Shown: piece by piece, positions 1 to 6,404 of the stretch
Layout: every line of letters starts with the position of its first letter
How positions within the stretch are numbered: the stretch's first letter is position 1
The notes under the pieces: generated by a model
Told to the model about the DNA's origin: nothing
The model's input: only the letters and a program-made list of their open reading frames with translations
The model's database searches: none
Program-made: the position numbers and the translations under genes
From: an uncultured Lachnospiraceae bacterium
GTDB lineage: Bacteria; Bacillota; Clostridia; Lachnospirales; Lachnospiraceae
Assembly (NCBI GenBank): GCA_946566415.1
Contig: CAMNWW010000083.1
Span: 1-8,482, forward strand
DNA length: 8,482 nucleotides
Reading direction: 5' to 3'

Positions 1-1451
1 TACATATCCTTAAATAATTGATAATACTCCTGATAGATTCTATGGCGCTCTGCGTCCGGTTCAACGATAAAATCTTTATACCTCACCGCGCATCTGCAGC
101 CTTCTTCAATATCCCGGTAGACTCCTGATCCTACGCCTGCCGCGATCGCCGCTCCCAGGCTTGCCTGTTCTTCATTCTTGGCCGTCCGCAGCGGAAGGCC
201 AAAAATATCTGCCTGAATCTGGAGCCACGGCATACTCCTCGCCGCTCCTCCCGACGCGATCATAGACTGTGCCAAAAGCCCTAACCCTGAGCATACTTCA
301 ATACATTGATTCAGGGCGAACGCTACGCCTTCCATTACCGCTCTCGCCATCTGGACCCGCCCCGTATTCACATTCAGCCCAATAAAAGCTCCGCTGATAT
401 TCGGATTCAAATGCGGCGTCCTCTCGCCGTTCAGATACGGCAGAAATATCACTCCGCCGCTCCCTGGCGGTACTTCGGCGATCTTCTCATTCATCATATC
501 GTAATCTACAGTATCGAACAGGTTGCTGAACCATTTGTATGAGAGCCCTGCATTCATGATTGCCCCCATGGTAAACCAGCGTCCTTTTTGGTAACCGCAA
601 AATGTATTCGTATTTAAAAACGGATTCGATATCGGCTGACCGCTCTGGAAAGAAACCTGACCGCTCGTCCCGATATTGGAGCAGGCGTCTCCTTCATGTA
701 CGGCGCCGTTGCCTATACCCTGCATCACCTGGTCGCCGCCGCCTGCGCAGACGACCACTCCTGTGCCAAGCCCGGTCTCCTCGGCTGCTCTTCGGCAGAC
801 TGTCCCGACCGCCGCCGCGGTGTCATAGCACAGTGGAAACCATTCAACCGGAATCCCTGCCAGCTTTAACACTTCCTCTGACCAGCAGTTCCTATGGATA
901 TCAAATGCAAGCGTAGCCGAAGCATCCGAATAATCCGTGGATATCTCGCCTGTCAATTTAAACTTCAAATAATCTTTCGGAAGCATCACATGTGCTATCC
1001 TCGCGAAATTCTCCGGCTCTTTTTCCTTCACCCACATGAGGGAAGGAAGCAGAAATCCCGTATAGACCGGATTCATAATGATGTTCCGGATTCTCTCCTC
1101 GCCCAGAAGTTCCTTAAGTCTTTCCACCTGCTCAGAAGAGCGCGCGTCACAATGCAGAATCGCCGGACGCACGACGCAATACTCACTGTCCAGCATGACC
1201 AGGCCATGCATCTGACCTGAAAAGCTCAGTCCCCTGATCTCTTCCTTCATATCCGGCCGTATATGTAATACTTCCCTCAGCGTCTCACAGCACGCCCGCC
1301 ACCACTTTTCTGGGTCATGCTCCGCATAGCCGTTGTGAGGAGAGGCGAACTGATAACTCCTTGCACTTAACGCTTTCACTTCCCCGTTTTCAGACACCAG
1401 CATTGATCTTAAGCTGGAAGTTCCTAAATCTATTCCGATCAAACAGCTCAT
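1..1451 (-). CDS. FGGY-family carbohydrate kinase, xylulokinase-like (3' end cut by window edge)
   Basis: This is a cytoplasmic sugar kinase that transfers phosphate from ATP to a ketose or polyol; xylulokinase is the closest fit. The frame is open for 483 codons from ATG at 1451 to the edge of the window, where the next codon begins with TA, so the stop may be that codon; E. coli XylB is about 484 residues. The N-terminal phosphate motif is GIDLGTSS at residues 6-13. QMHG at 80-83 is the xylulokinase-type sugar-binding motif. GGGD at 237-240 gives catalytic Asp240, followed by IGTSGQV at 260-266. MEGVAFAL at 373-380 and SGGAARSMPWLQIQAD at 400-415 are FGGY C-terminal signatures. A GGAG ribosome site at 1457-1460 lies 5 nt before the ATG. 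The gene follows the ADP-type kinase on the same strand but has its own promoter. The residues after RPAIL (HCDAR) depart from the usual xylulokinase WNDxR, so the true sugar may not be xylulose. Confidence 0.9.
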   Translation of the reverse strand, partial: MSCLIGIDLGTSSLRSMLVSENGEVKALSARSYQFASPHNGYAEHDPEKWWRACCETLREVLHIRPDMKEEIRGLSFSGQMHGLVMLDSEYCVVRPAILHCDARSSEQVERLKELLGEERIRNIIMNPVYTGFLLPSLMWVKEKEPENFARIAHVMLPKDYLKFKLTGEISTDYSDASATLAFDIHRNCWSEEVLKLAGIPVEWFPLCYDTAAAVGTVCRRAAEETGLGTGVVVCAGGGDQVMQGIGNGAVHEGDACSNIGTSGQVSFQSGQPISNPFLNTNTFCGYQKGRWFTMGAIMNAGLSYKWFSNLFDTVDYDMMNEKIAEVPPGSGGVIFLPYLNGERTPHLNPNISGAFIGLNVNTGRVQMARAVMEGVAFALNQCIEVCSGLGLLAQSMIASGGAARSMPWLQIQADIFGLPLRTAKNEEQASLGAAIAAGVGSGVYRDIEEGCRCAVRYKDFIVEPDAERHRIYQEYYQLFKDM

Positions 1452-1512
1452 GATATCTCCATCCCGTCTTGTTGCTTATTCCACACCTAAAAGTTATCTC
1501 CTACTATCTAAA

Positions 1513-1541
1513 ATTATAGTGATCATTTCCGCAAATGTCAA
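1513..1541 (-). promoter_or_regulatory. Sigma-A promoter of the FGGY kinase
   Basis: On the minus strand TTGACA (1541-1536) is separated by exactly 17 nt from TATAAT (1518-1513). Both boxes match the consensus at all six positions. Transcription would begin near 1506 and leave a leader of about 55 nt before the ATG at 1451. The kinase can therefore be transcribed independently of the three genes upstream. Confidence 0.85.
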
Positions 1542-1553
1542 CGCAAATGTGAA
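1530..1553. repeat. 12-bp tandem direct repeat overlapping the kinase -35 box
   Basis: CGCAAATGTCAA (1530-1541) is followed at once by CGCAAATGTGAA (1542-1553), matching at 11 of 12 positions. The first copy contains the -35 hexamer on the minus strand. A regulator bound here would cover or flank the -35 box, so this is a candidate operator. It could also be chance in a short AT-rich gap. Confidence 0.55.
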
Positions 1554-1587
1554 AGATGTTTTTATATATATTGCTTTTTTGTTGAAT

Positions 1588-1628
1588 AATGACATTTTAT
1601 ACATTTATTTTTTGTATATTATGTCGTT
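1588..1628. promoter_or_regulatory. Long interrupted dyad upstream of the kinase promoter
   Basis: The arms GACATTTTATACA (1591-1603) and TGTATATTATGTC (1613-1625) pair at 11 of 13 positions around a 9-nt AT-rich centre; two T-T mismatches sit in the middle of each arm. Outward, 1590/1626 is a T-G wobble and 1588-1589 pair with 1627-1628. No T run follows on either strand, which argues against a terminator. It lies about 50 bp upstream of the kinase -35 box and may be a dimeric regulator site or an AT-rich cruciform. Confidence 0.5.
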
Positions 1629-1643
1629 TTATGGCGTCTTTTG

Positions 1644-1660
1644 GTGAAAATTTTTTTCAC
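1644..1660. promoter_or_regulatory. Candidate operator GTGAAAA-N3-TTTTCAC
   Basis: This is a perfect 7-bp inverted repeat with a 3-nt centre, overlapping the stop codon of the ADP-type kinase (1657-1659). Nearly the same sequence occurs in the leader of the cupin gene (5011-5025). AT-rich dyads of the TGAAA/TTTCA kind are plausible targets for the RpiR regulator encoded in this cluster. The assignment to that protein is inference. Confidence 0.45.
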
Positions 1661-2997
1661 GAAAGTGTATTCAAAAAACTCTTAGCAAAACACAACTGCA
1701 TTCCCGCCACAAAAGTATCGCCAAGCCCTATCGTATACCGTGGCTTTTCCATGTACCGCGACGGTACTAAAACCGCGGTATGCTTCCGCTGGATATGAGA
1801 AAGCCTCTCTGCAAACTCCAGCCCTATCCTGCTTAACCCCAGCTCCAAAGACTTACGGCAGTCTTCCTTTGTTCCGTATTTGCCGATTCTGGCCCTGGTC
1901 CCGGACATCAGGTTCCCCAAGGTCAGTCCCATCTCAATATCCACCGTTGCCATGGGCTCCCCATAATAGAGGGCATAATCTTTACTATGCATGACGATTC
2001 CCTTTGCCGGATACAATTCCAAGACATAATCCAGCCCGTTAAGCACAGATTCTATATCTTCTTTGTCCACAGGATGTGCTTTCCTCTTCGTCAGATCCTC
2101 CAACTCCTCCTCATTCATCCCCATGATGTCCATGTATTCTCCGATCCCATCATAAAGGGCGTCCCGGATCTGCGAGCTGATATAATGTGCGCTTTCAAAA
2201 TAAATGACAATGTTCGGGTTCTTCTCCTTTATAATGCGGTAATGTTCCGCAAGTTCCCGAATCCTTCCTTCCAAAACCTCTTGCTCCCGGATCGCGTTAA
2301 AGCCCGATATGTCATAGGAGCTGATCTTTTCCGCGTGTTCTTCCAGATAATCCAGAAAATCCCGGCGTACAGGCATAATCTTATGCACCTGGTCATAGTC
2401 AATAATGATACGGTTAGAAAGCGCCACCTCATACTCCTTGCCCCTGACGCGTATCTTGTCTCCCTTTGAATACTGTACAATCAGATGAAGAAGCGGCGTC
2501 TCTCCGGATATACATTCCCTGATCGGAACCCGTTTCCCATCTTTTGTAGACTCCATCCCCTTATAGTCCAGCCACTCAATAACCTCCGCCGACTGATCGG
2601 TGATGTGTGTCAGCACCGGCATTCCGATCGCGCCTAAAGCGGCAGACCCCTGCGCGCAGGTCCCGCCCAGTTCATAGCGGTATTCAAAAAGCCGCTTAAG
2701 CTCTTCAACCACTTCTTTGGAAGTCACTTCGACCTCTCCGCCGTAACCATGGATTGCAAAATAACTGACAATCCTGGCAAAATCTTCCATATCGTCAATT
2801 GTTTCTTCATCGGTAAAGGAAGGTTCCTCTTTTAAATATTGATCCAGCAGCTCATTGAACGTATCCGCATTCCACTTTACGACCACGTCCAGATTGCTGG
2901 TATAAGCCAGCACCGGACCGCCTCCCACTGCAAAACAGCGCTCTGCTATTTCCGGAACTGAATCAAGATACTCTAAATATCTGTCCTGATATGCCAT
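1657..2997 (-). CDS. ADP-dependent phosphofructokinase/glucokinase-family protein
   Basis: This 446-residue protein belongs to the ADP-specific sugar kinases of the ribokinase fold. Characterised members use ADP rather than ATP to phosphorylate glucose or fructose 6-phosphate and are best known from archaea. Visible family features are GGTCAQGSAALG at 111-122 (sugar-site glycines), SGFNA at 231-235, YFESAHY at 266-272 with the metal-associated Glu268, MGMNEEEL at 292-299, and GLGDTF at 424-429 with the catalytic base Asp427. The length fits the family's usual 450-470. The ATG at 2997 has GGAGGG at 3004-3009, 6 nt upstream. It starts 28 nt after the RpiR gene, so the two are almost certainly cotranscribed. 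Beside a bisphosphate aldolase, a phosphofructokinase-like role making a ketose bisphosphate fits better than glucokinase. The sugar and the nucleotide preference cannot be read from the sequence. Confidence 0.85.
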   Translation of the reverse strand: MAYQDRYLEYLDSVPEIAERCFAVGGGPVLAYTSNLDVVVKWNADTFNELLDQYLKEEPSFTDEETIDDMEDFARIVSYFAIHGYGGEVEVTSKEVVEELKRLFEYRYELGGTCAQGSAALGAIGMPVLTHITDQSAEVIEWLDYKGMESTKDGKRVPIRECISGETPLLHLIVQYSKGDKIRVRGKEYEVALSNRIIIDYDQVHKIMPVRRDFLDYLEEHAEKISSYDISGFNAIREQEVLEGRIRELAEHYRIIKEKNPNIVIYFESAHYISSQIRDALYDGIGEYMDIMGMNEEELEDLTKRKAHPVDKEDIESVLNGLDYVLELYPAKGIVMHSKDYALYYGEPMATVDIEMGLTLGNLMSGTRARIGKYGTKEDCRKSLELGLSRIGLEFAERLSHIQRKHTAVLVPSRYMEKPRYTIGLGDTFVAGMQLCFAKSFLNTLS

Positions 2998-3025
2998 CTA
3001 ACACCCTCCGGTCTTTTATATTCAT

Positions 3026-3889
3026 CTATAATTTGTATTCACTCAAAAATAATTCCACAACGTCACCGTAAACATCCGTCTCTTTTCCTGTTTCCCCGCT
3101 CTTGGCAAACACGTCAAAATGGCGCAGCACATACAAAATCGCATCACTGACCGCCATTTCCGGGAGATGGGACGCCGGCTCCATACCAAGATCCTTATGA
3201 TTTTTATCTACGATCTGTATAAAATAATCCGCGGCTATAGCAAGCTGGGAATTTTTTTCTCCTGAGATCACGATAGAATGCATATGATTCTTCTTGGCAA
3301 GCTCCATGGCCTGCACAACCTGCTTCGACGCGCCGGATCTGGAAATTGCAATGATTGTGTCGTCACTGGAACCCAGGCTCACATGATTCAGAAAATGTTC
3401 CGGGATCATTGAATAAAAGCACAAAATACCGCACCTCTCCAGCCGAAATCCCAGATCAATCGCAATCGGGCTGGTATTCCCCGCCGCAACAACATGCACC
3501 ATCCTGCTCATCCGTATCTGCCGCACAGCCTCCACCAAGACCTCATTATCAATCTCCTCTCCCAGCGCCGCTACTCTGGCGGCGCTGGAATCAAAAAATC
3601 TCCTCGCTGAGTTCAGCATTTCTTCTTTGTTGTAGACCCCTCTTCTGTTCCCTAAATCGTGAGACATCAAAAGCCGCATCTGATAATACCCTTGATAGCC
3701 GACATGCTTGCACATACGCACCACCGTCGCCTCACTGCTGCCGCTTTTCTGAGCAAGCTCGGTTATATTCAGCATGATCGTCTTTTCAGGATTCGCTAAA
3801 ATATAATCTGCAGCCCGCTTTTCTGCAGAAAAAAGTTTTTCATAATTCAGCCTGATATTATCAAGCACCGTATTCGTGTACTGCTTCAT
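3026..3889 (-). CDS. RpiR/MurR-family transcriptional regulator (HTH + SIS)
   Basis: This is a 287-residue DNA-binding protein that senses a phosphosugar. The N-terminal RpiR helix-turn-helix spans about residues 1-80, with the core ITELAQKSGSSEATVVRMC at 42-60 as the turn and recognition helix. A SIS sugar-phosphate domain spans about 118-255, with VVAAGNTS (133-140) and AISRSGAS (181-188) as its phosphate-binding loops. The ATG at 3889 is preferred: a purine-rich AGAGGG lies about 10 nt upstream, and HTH homologues begin near this point. A longer frame from TTG at 3937 adds 16 residues but has no ribosome site. The gene sits 57 nt after the aldolase and 28 nt before the ADP-type kinase, so it probably controls the operon it belongs to, with a pathway phosphosugar as ligand (inference). 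The gap at 3911-3926 holds a small CAGAA/TTCTG hairpin of unknown meaning. Confidence 0.92.
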   Translation of the reverse strand: MKQYTNTVLDNIRLNYEKLFSAEKRAADYILANPEKTIMLNITELAQKSGSSEATVVRMCKHVGYQGYYQMRLLMSHDLGNRRGVYNKEEMLNSARRFFDSSAARVAALGEEIDNEVLVEAVRQIRMSRMVHVVAAGNTSPIAIDLGFRLERCGILCFYSMIPEHFLNHVSLGSSDDTIIAISRSGASKQVVQAMELAKKNHMHSIVISGEKNSQLAIAADYFIQIVDKNHKDLGMEPASHLPEMAVSDAILYVLRHFDVFAKSGETGKETDVYGDVVELFLSEYKL

Positions 3890-3946
3890 AGAAATACCGC
3901 CCTCTTTTGACAGAAACGCCGTTCTGCATTCTGGCAATGCCGTATC

Positions 3947-4822
3947 TTACAGCATCTCTGTCAGCGAATAATATTTTACCTTATCATCGTCGTTAAAAAG
4001 TTTTACCTTATGTTCTACTACCTCGTTCATTGCTTTTACACTCGCCGGATACAACTCGAACGGCTCGCGGATCTTCGGATCCTGCAGAGTCTTTCTCAAT
4101 TCCTGATAGAACGCGTCCTTGATGTCGGACGAGATGTTAATCTTGTTGATGCCGCGCTTCACCGCTTCCGCAATCTCAGAATCCTTATTGCCGGAACCGC
4201 CGTGAAGTACCAGAGGAACAGACACCTTGCTCTTGATCTCAGAAAGCAGGTCCTGCTTAAGTTCCGGCGTCATCCCTGCCGGATAAAGTCCATGCGCTGT
4301 TCCGATCGCAATGGCGAGCGTGTCGCAGTCTGTCTCCTCCACAAAACGTACCGCGTCTTCCGGTTTCGTATAAATGATATTATCTGTTCCGCCTTCTGTA
4401 TCTCCATCCGTCGTTCCAATTGTACCCAGCTCTCCCTCTACGGAAACTCCCAGCGGGTGAGCCAGTTCACATACCTTCTTCGTAATCGCAATATTTTCTT
4501 CAAAAGGAAGGGAAGAAGCATCGATCATGACGGAGGTGAACCCTGCCCGAATGGCCCGCACGATCGGCTCCCATCCGCTATGATCCAGATGAATACACAC
4601 CGGAAGCGGAGACTTCGCCGCCCTGTCAATACACATATGCAGGAAACTGTCCCCCTGGAACTCAAGCTCAAACGGATGGATTGCCAGGATGACCGGCGCT
4701 TTTAATTCCTCACATTTATCCATAACACCGTTCAAAATCTGACCTGTGCCAATATTAAAAGCCGGCACCGCAAAATTGTGTTCGTTAGCCACTGCCAATA
4801 AATCCTTCATGTTAAGTAACAT
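3947..4822 (-). CDS. Class II (zinc) ketose-bisphosphate aldolase
   Basis: This 291-residue enzyme cleaves a ketose 1,6-bisphosphate into dihydroxyacetone phosphate and an aldehyde phosphate. All class II landmarks are present: HLDH at 78-81 with catalytic Asp80 and zinc ligand His81; VMIDASSLPFEENI at 98-111; EGELGTIG at 129-136; AIGTAHGLYP at 172-181 with zinc ligand His177; LHGGSG at 206-211 with zinc ligand His207; and the phosphate-binding NISSDIK at 229-235. AIGTAHGLY resembles tagatose-bisphosphate aldolases (GatY/KbaY), while HGGSG is common in fructose-bisphosphate aldolases, so the epimer is undecided. The ATG at 4822 has AAGGAGG at 4830-4836 with 7-nt spacing; an internal ATG four codons later is too far from it. 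It is the first gene of the minus-strand operon and diverges from the cupin gene. Confidence 0.93.
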   Translation of the reverse strand: MLLNMKDLLAVANEHNFAVPAFNIGTGQILNGVMDKCEELKAPVILAIHPFELEFQGDSFLHMCIDRAAKSPLPVCIHLDHSGWEPIVRAIRAGFTSVMIDASSLPFEENIAITKKVCELAHPLGVSVEGELGTIGTTDGDTEGGTDNIIYTKPEDAVRFVEETDCDTLAIAIGTAHGLYPAGMTPELKQDLLSEIKSKVSVPLVLHGGSGNKDSEIAEAVKRGINKINISSDIKDAFYQELRKTLQDPKIREPFELYPASVKAMNEVVEHKVKLFNDDDKVKYYSLTEML

Positions 4823-4871
4823 CTTATTTCCTCCTTAATCTCTCTGGCTCTGCCAAAAGTTTTATGCATTT

Positions 4872-4900
4872 ATCTTATCCCACGACAACGTGCTTGTCAA
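4872..4900 (-). promoter_or_regulatory. Sigma-A promoter of the aldolase operon
   Basis: On the minus strand TTGACA (4900-4895, perfect) is separated by 17 nt from TAAGAT (4877-4872, 4 of 6). The spacer contains a CACG-ACAA-CGTG inverted repeat at 4881-4892, placed where a repressor could block polymerase. The leader would be roughly 40 nt before the ATG at 4822. Confidence 0.75.
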
Positions 4901-4972
4901 TATTCATGAAAAATAATTTTATCTTGTTCGTCAATTTGTTCTGTTTTTTATATTTATTTTTTTAATTATTTG

Positions 4973-4981
4973 TGATATTAT
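4973..4981 (+). promoter_or_regulatory. Probable extended -10 promoter of the cupin gene
   Basis: TGATATTAT (4973-4981) reads as an extended -10 (TG-N-TATTAT). The -35 position falls in a T-rich stretch (about 4953-4958) with only 3 of 6 matches. TATAAA at 4983-4988 is an alternative -10. In either case the transcript would start near 4988-4996 with a leader of about 80 nt. Confidence 0.45.
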
Positions 4982-4997
4982 GTATAAAAGGCCAATT

Positions 4998-5046
4998 GTC
5001 ATCGGCTTGTGTGAAAACTTTTTTCTTGCGCTTCCTGTCCGATGAC
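4998..5046 (+). promoter_or_regulatory. Inverted repeat in the cupin 5' leader
   Basis: GTCATCGG (4998-5005) and CCGATGAC (5039-5046) are perfect 8-bp arms enclosing 33 nt. The second arm ends 11 nt before the ribosome site at 5058. If transcribed, the arms could pair into a stem with an inner GAAAA/TTTTC stem and form a structured leader. Alternatively they flank a protein-binding site. No known riboswitch class is recognised. Confidence 0.45.
5011..5025. promoter_or_regulatory. Candidate operator GTGAAAAC-TTTTTTC in the cupin leader
   Basis: GTGAAAACTTTTTTC matches the element at 1644-1658 at 14 of 15 positions. It lies about 20-30 nt downstream of the likely transcription start of the cupin gene, a position suited to repression. 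The RpiR protein encoded next door is the natural candidate to bind it; this is inferred from proximity only. Confidence 0.45.
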
Positions 5047-5057
5047 GCATACGAAAT

Positions 5058-5064
5058 AAGGAGG
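5058..5064 (+). promoter_or_regulatory. Ribosome binding site deciding the cupin start
   Basis: AAGGAGG lies 10 nt before ATG at 5075 but only 1 nt before the in-frame TTG at 5066. The ATG is therefore the usable start and three leading codons are excluded. Confidence 0.85.
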
Positions 5065-5074
5065 ATTGATCATC

Positions 5075-6271
5075 ATGAGTAATGTAAGAAAAGTGTTTGA
5101 AGAAGGCAAAGGCATACTGCATCTGATGCCCACATGGGTACCGCGTGGATTTAACGAACCCGGAAAGCGTCTCCGCCTTCATCCGGACGACTATTTTGCC
5201 CTTGGAATGGACAGAGGCGGGATTTGTGAGAGATGGCTCGGCTCTCTTGCAAAAGCCTTAAACGGTCCTAAGACCGGGGAGACAGAAGGCATGAGCTACG
5301 TGCTTGAAGACGCTGCCACGAAGACAACCTGCCTGTTCAAGGATTATGTAGAGGAATTGGGCGCCGACCTGATCGGGGATGTCCTGATGGAAAAATATGG
5401 GACATGGCCGACCTTTGCCAAGCTGTACGACTATGACAAGCCGCTGTTCCACCATCTGCATCTGACAGAAGAGATGGCAAATAAGATCGGAATGCACGGC
5501 AAACCGGAATCTTATTATTTCCCGCCGCAGTACAACAGCGGATACTTAGGAAGAATGCCGCTTACCTATTTCGGATTCGATCCTTCCACGACAAAGGAAC
5601 AGGTTATGGAGTGCCTTGAGAATTATGACGTCAAGGATACCCGCATCACAGAACTTTCCCGTGCATACCGCATCCAGATTGGAACCGGCTGGTATACTCC
5701 GGCAGGCGTGATCCACGCTCCTGCTTCTGTGGTCACATTTGAGCCGCAGTGGAACAGCGATGTAAATACAATCATGGAAAACGTCACCATGGGCGAAGTA
5801 AATCCGCACAATATGCTTACCGACTGCGCTCCTGAGGAAGAAAAGGACGACCTGGAAGCAATCTTCAACCAGATCGACTGGAAAGAAAGCACCCGTCCTG
5901 ACTATAAAGAAACGTATTTCCGCGCTCCAAAGACCAAATGCGAGAGCGAGGCTGCTGTTGAGAAATGGGTCGCTTACGCGAACGAGTGGGTTGCCGCTAA
6001 GGAAGTCACCGTTCTTCCAGGACAGACCTACACGCTTACCGACCAAGCATGTTATTGTGCAATCGTGGTTCAGGGACACGGAAAATTCGGCGTCTTTGAG
6101 TGCGAGGCTCCTGAGCTGGTACGCTATGAAGATATCACAGGCGATGAATACTTCGTATCTGAGACCGCTGCGAAAGAAGGCGTCTGCATTACAAATACAA
6201 GTTCTTATCAGCCGCTTGTTATCTTGCAGAACTTTGCGAATAATAACCCGGAAGTGCCTGCGGAAGTGTAG
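5075..6271 (+). CDS. Mannose-6-phosphate isomerase-like cupin protein, probable sugar isomerase
   Basis: This 398-residue cytoplasmic protein resembles type I phosphomannose isomerases, zinc cupins that interconvert aldoses and ketoses. Four candidate metal ligands sit in the expected order: His127 and His129 in HHLHL (126-130), Glu145 in GKPESYYF (142-149), and His214 in TPAGVIHAP (208-216). GGICERWLGS at 48-57 recalls the N-terminal GxxIxExW region of these isomerases. A second cupin-like beta region lies near 310-385 (LPGQTYTL, VQGHGKFGV). The sequence is far from classical ManA, with HxH in place of QxH, so the substrate may be a free sugar or an unusual phosphosugar. It diverges from the aldolase operon across a 252-nt shared control region and ends in its own terminator. 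It could supply the ketose for the kinases on the other strand (inference). Confidence 0.75.
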   Translation: MSNVRKVFEEGKGILHLMPTWVPRGFNEPGKRLRLHPDDYFALGMDRGGICERWLGSLAKALNGPKTGETEGMSYVLEDAATKTTCLFKDYVEELGADLIGDVLMEKYGTWPTFAKLYDYDKPLFHHLHLTEEMANKIGMHGKPESYYFPPQYNSGYLGRMPLTYFGFDPSTTKEQVMECLENYDVKDTRITELSRAYRIQIGTGWYTPAGVIHAPASVVTFEPQWNSDVNTIMENVTMGEVNPHNMLTDCAPEEEKDDLEAIFNQIDWKESTRPDYKETYFRAPKTKCESEAAVEKWVAYANEWVAAKEVTVLPGQTYTLTDQACYCAIVVQGHGKFGVFECEAPELVRYEDITGDEYFVSETAAKEGVCITNTSSYQPLVILQNFANNNPEVPAEV

Positions 6272-6339
6272 TATAGGCAAGTATGGGATAATAACGGGGG
6301 CTGCCGCGTTTAGCAGCGCCACATTAAGGAAGTCATTTG

Positions 6340-6383
6340 AAAAAACAGCGTAGAAGGCAGAAATGCTTTTTACGCTGTTTTTT
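6340..6383. terminator. Strong bidirectional intrinsic terminator
   Basis: A continuous 20-bp hairpin is closed by a GAAA tetraloop (6360-6363). The outer 13 pairs (6340-6352 with 6371-6383) are perfect, and the inner 7 include two G-U pairs. The stem begins with six A and ends with six T, so it can end transcription on both strands: the cupin gene from the left and the TauE transcript from the right. Confidence 0.9.
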
Positions 6384-6404
6384 GATATGAAATTCTTTTA
6401 CTGA

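Noticed and set aside
306..1220. Plus-strand open frames of 78-108 codons
   Set aside because: They lie opposite the FGGY kinase, whose motifs run through the whole stretch. They have no recognisable peptide and are shadows.
1644..1660. Terminator after the ADP-type kinase
   Set aside because: The stem is almost all A-T, with no T run following on the minus strand, so it is weak as a terminator and better viewed as a DNA site.
4010..4705. 231-codon plus-strand frame opposite the aldolase
   Set aside because: The minus strand encodes a complete class II aldolase here; the plus-strand peptide is rich in Arg and Cys with no motifs.
5011..5025. CcpA cre site
   Set aside because: It resembles TGAAA...TTTCA but lacks the central CG that cre sites need.
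5546..6322. 258-codon minus-strand frame opposite the cupin gene
   Set aside because: It has no family features and no clear ribosome site, and would overlap a gene with cupin metal motifs, a good start and its own terminator.
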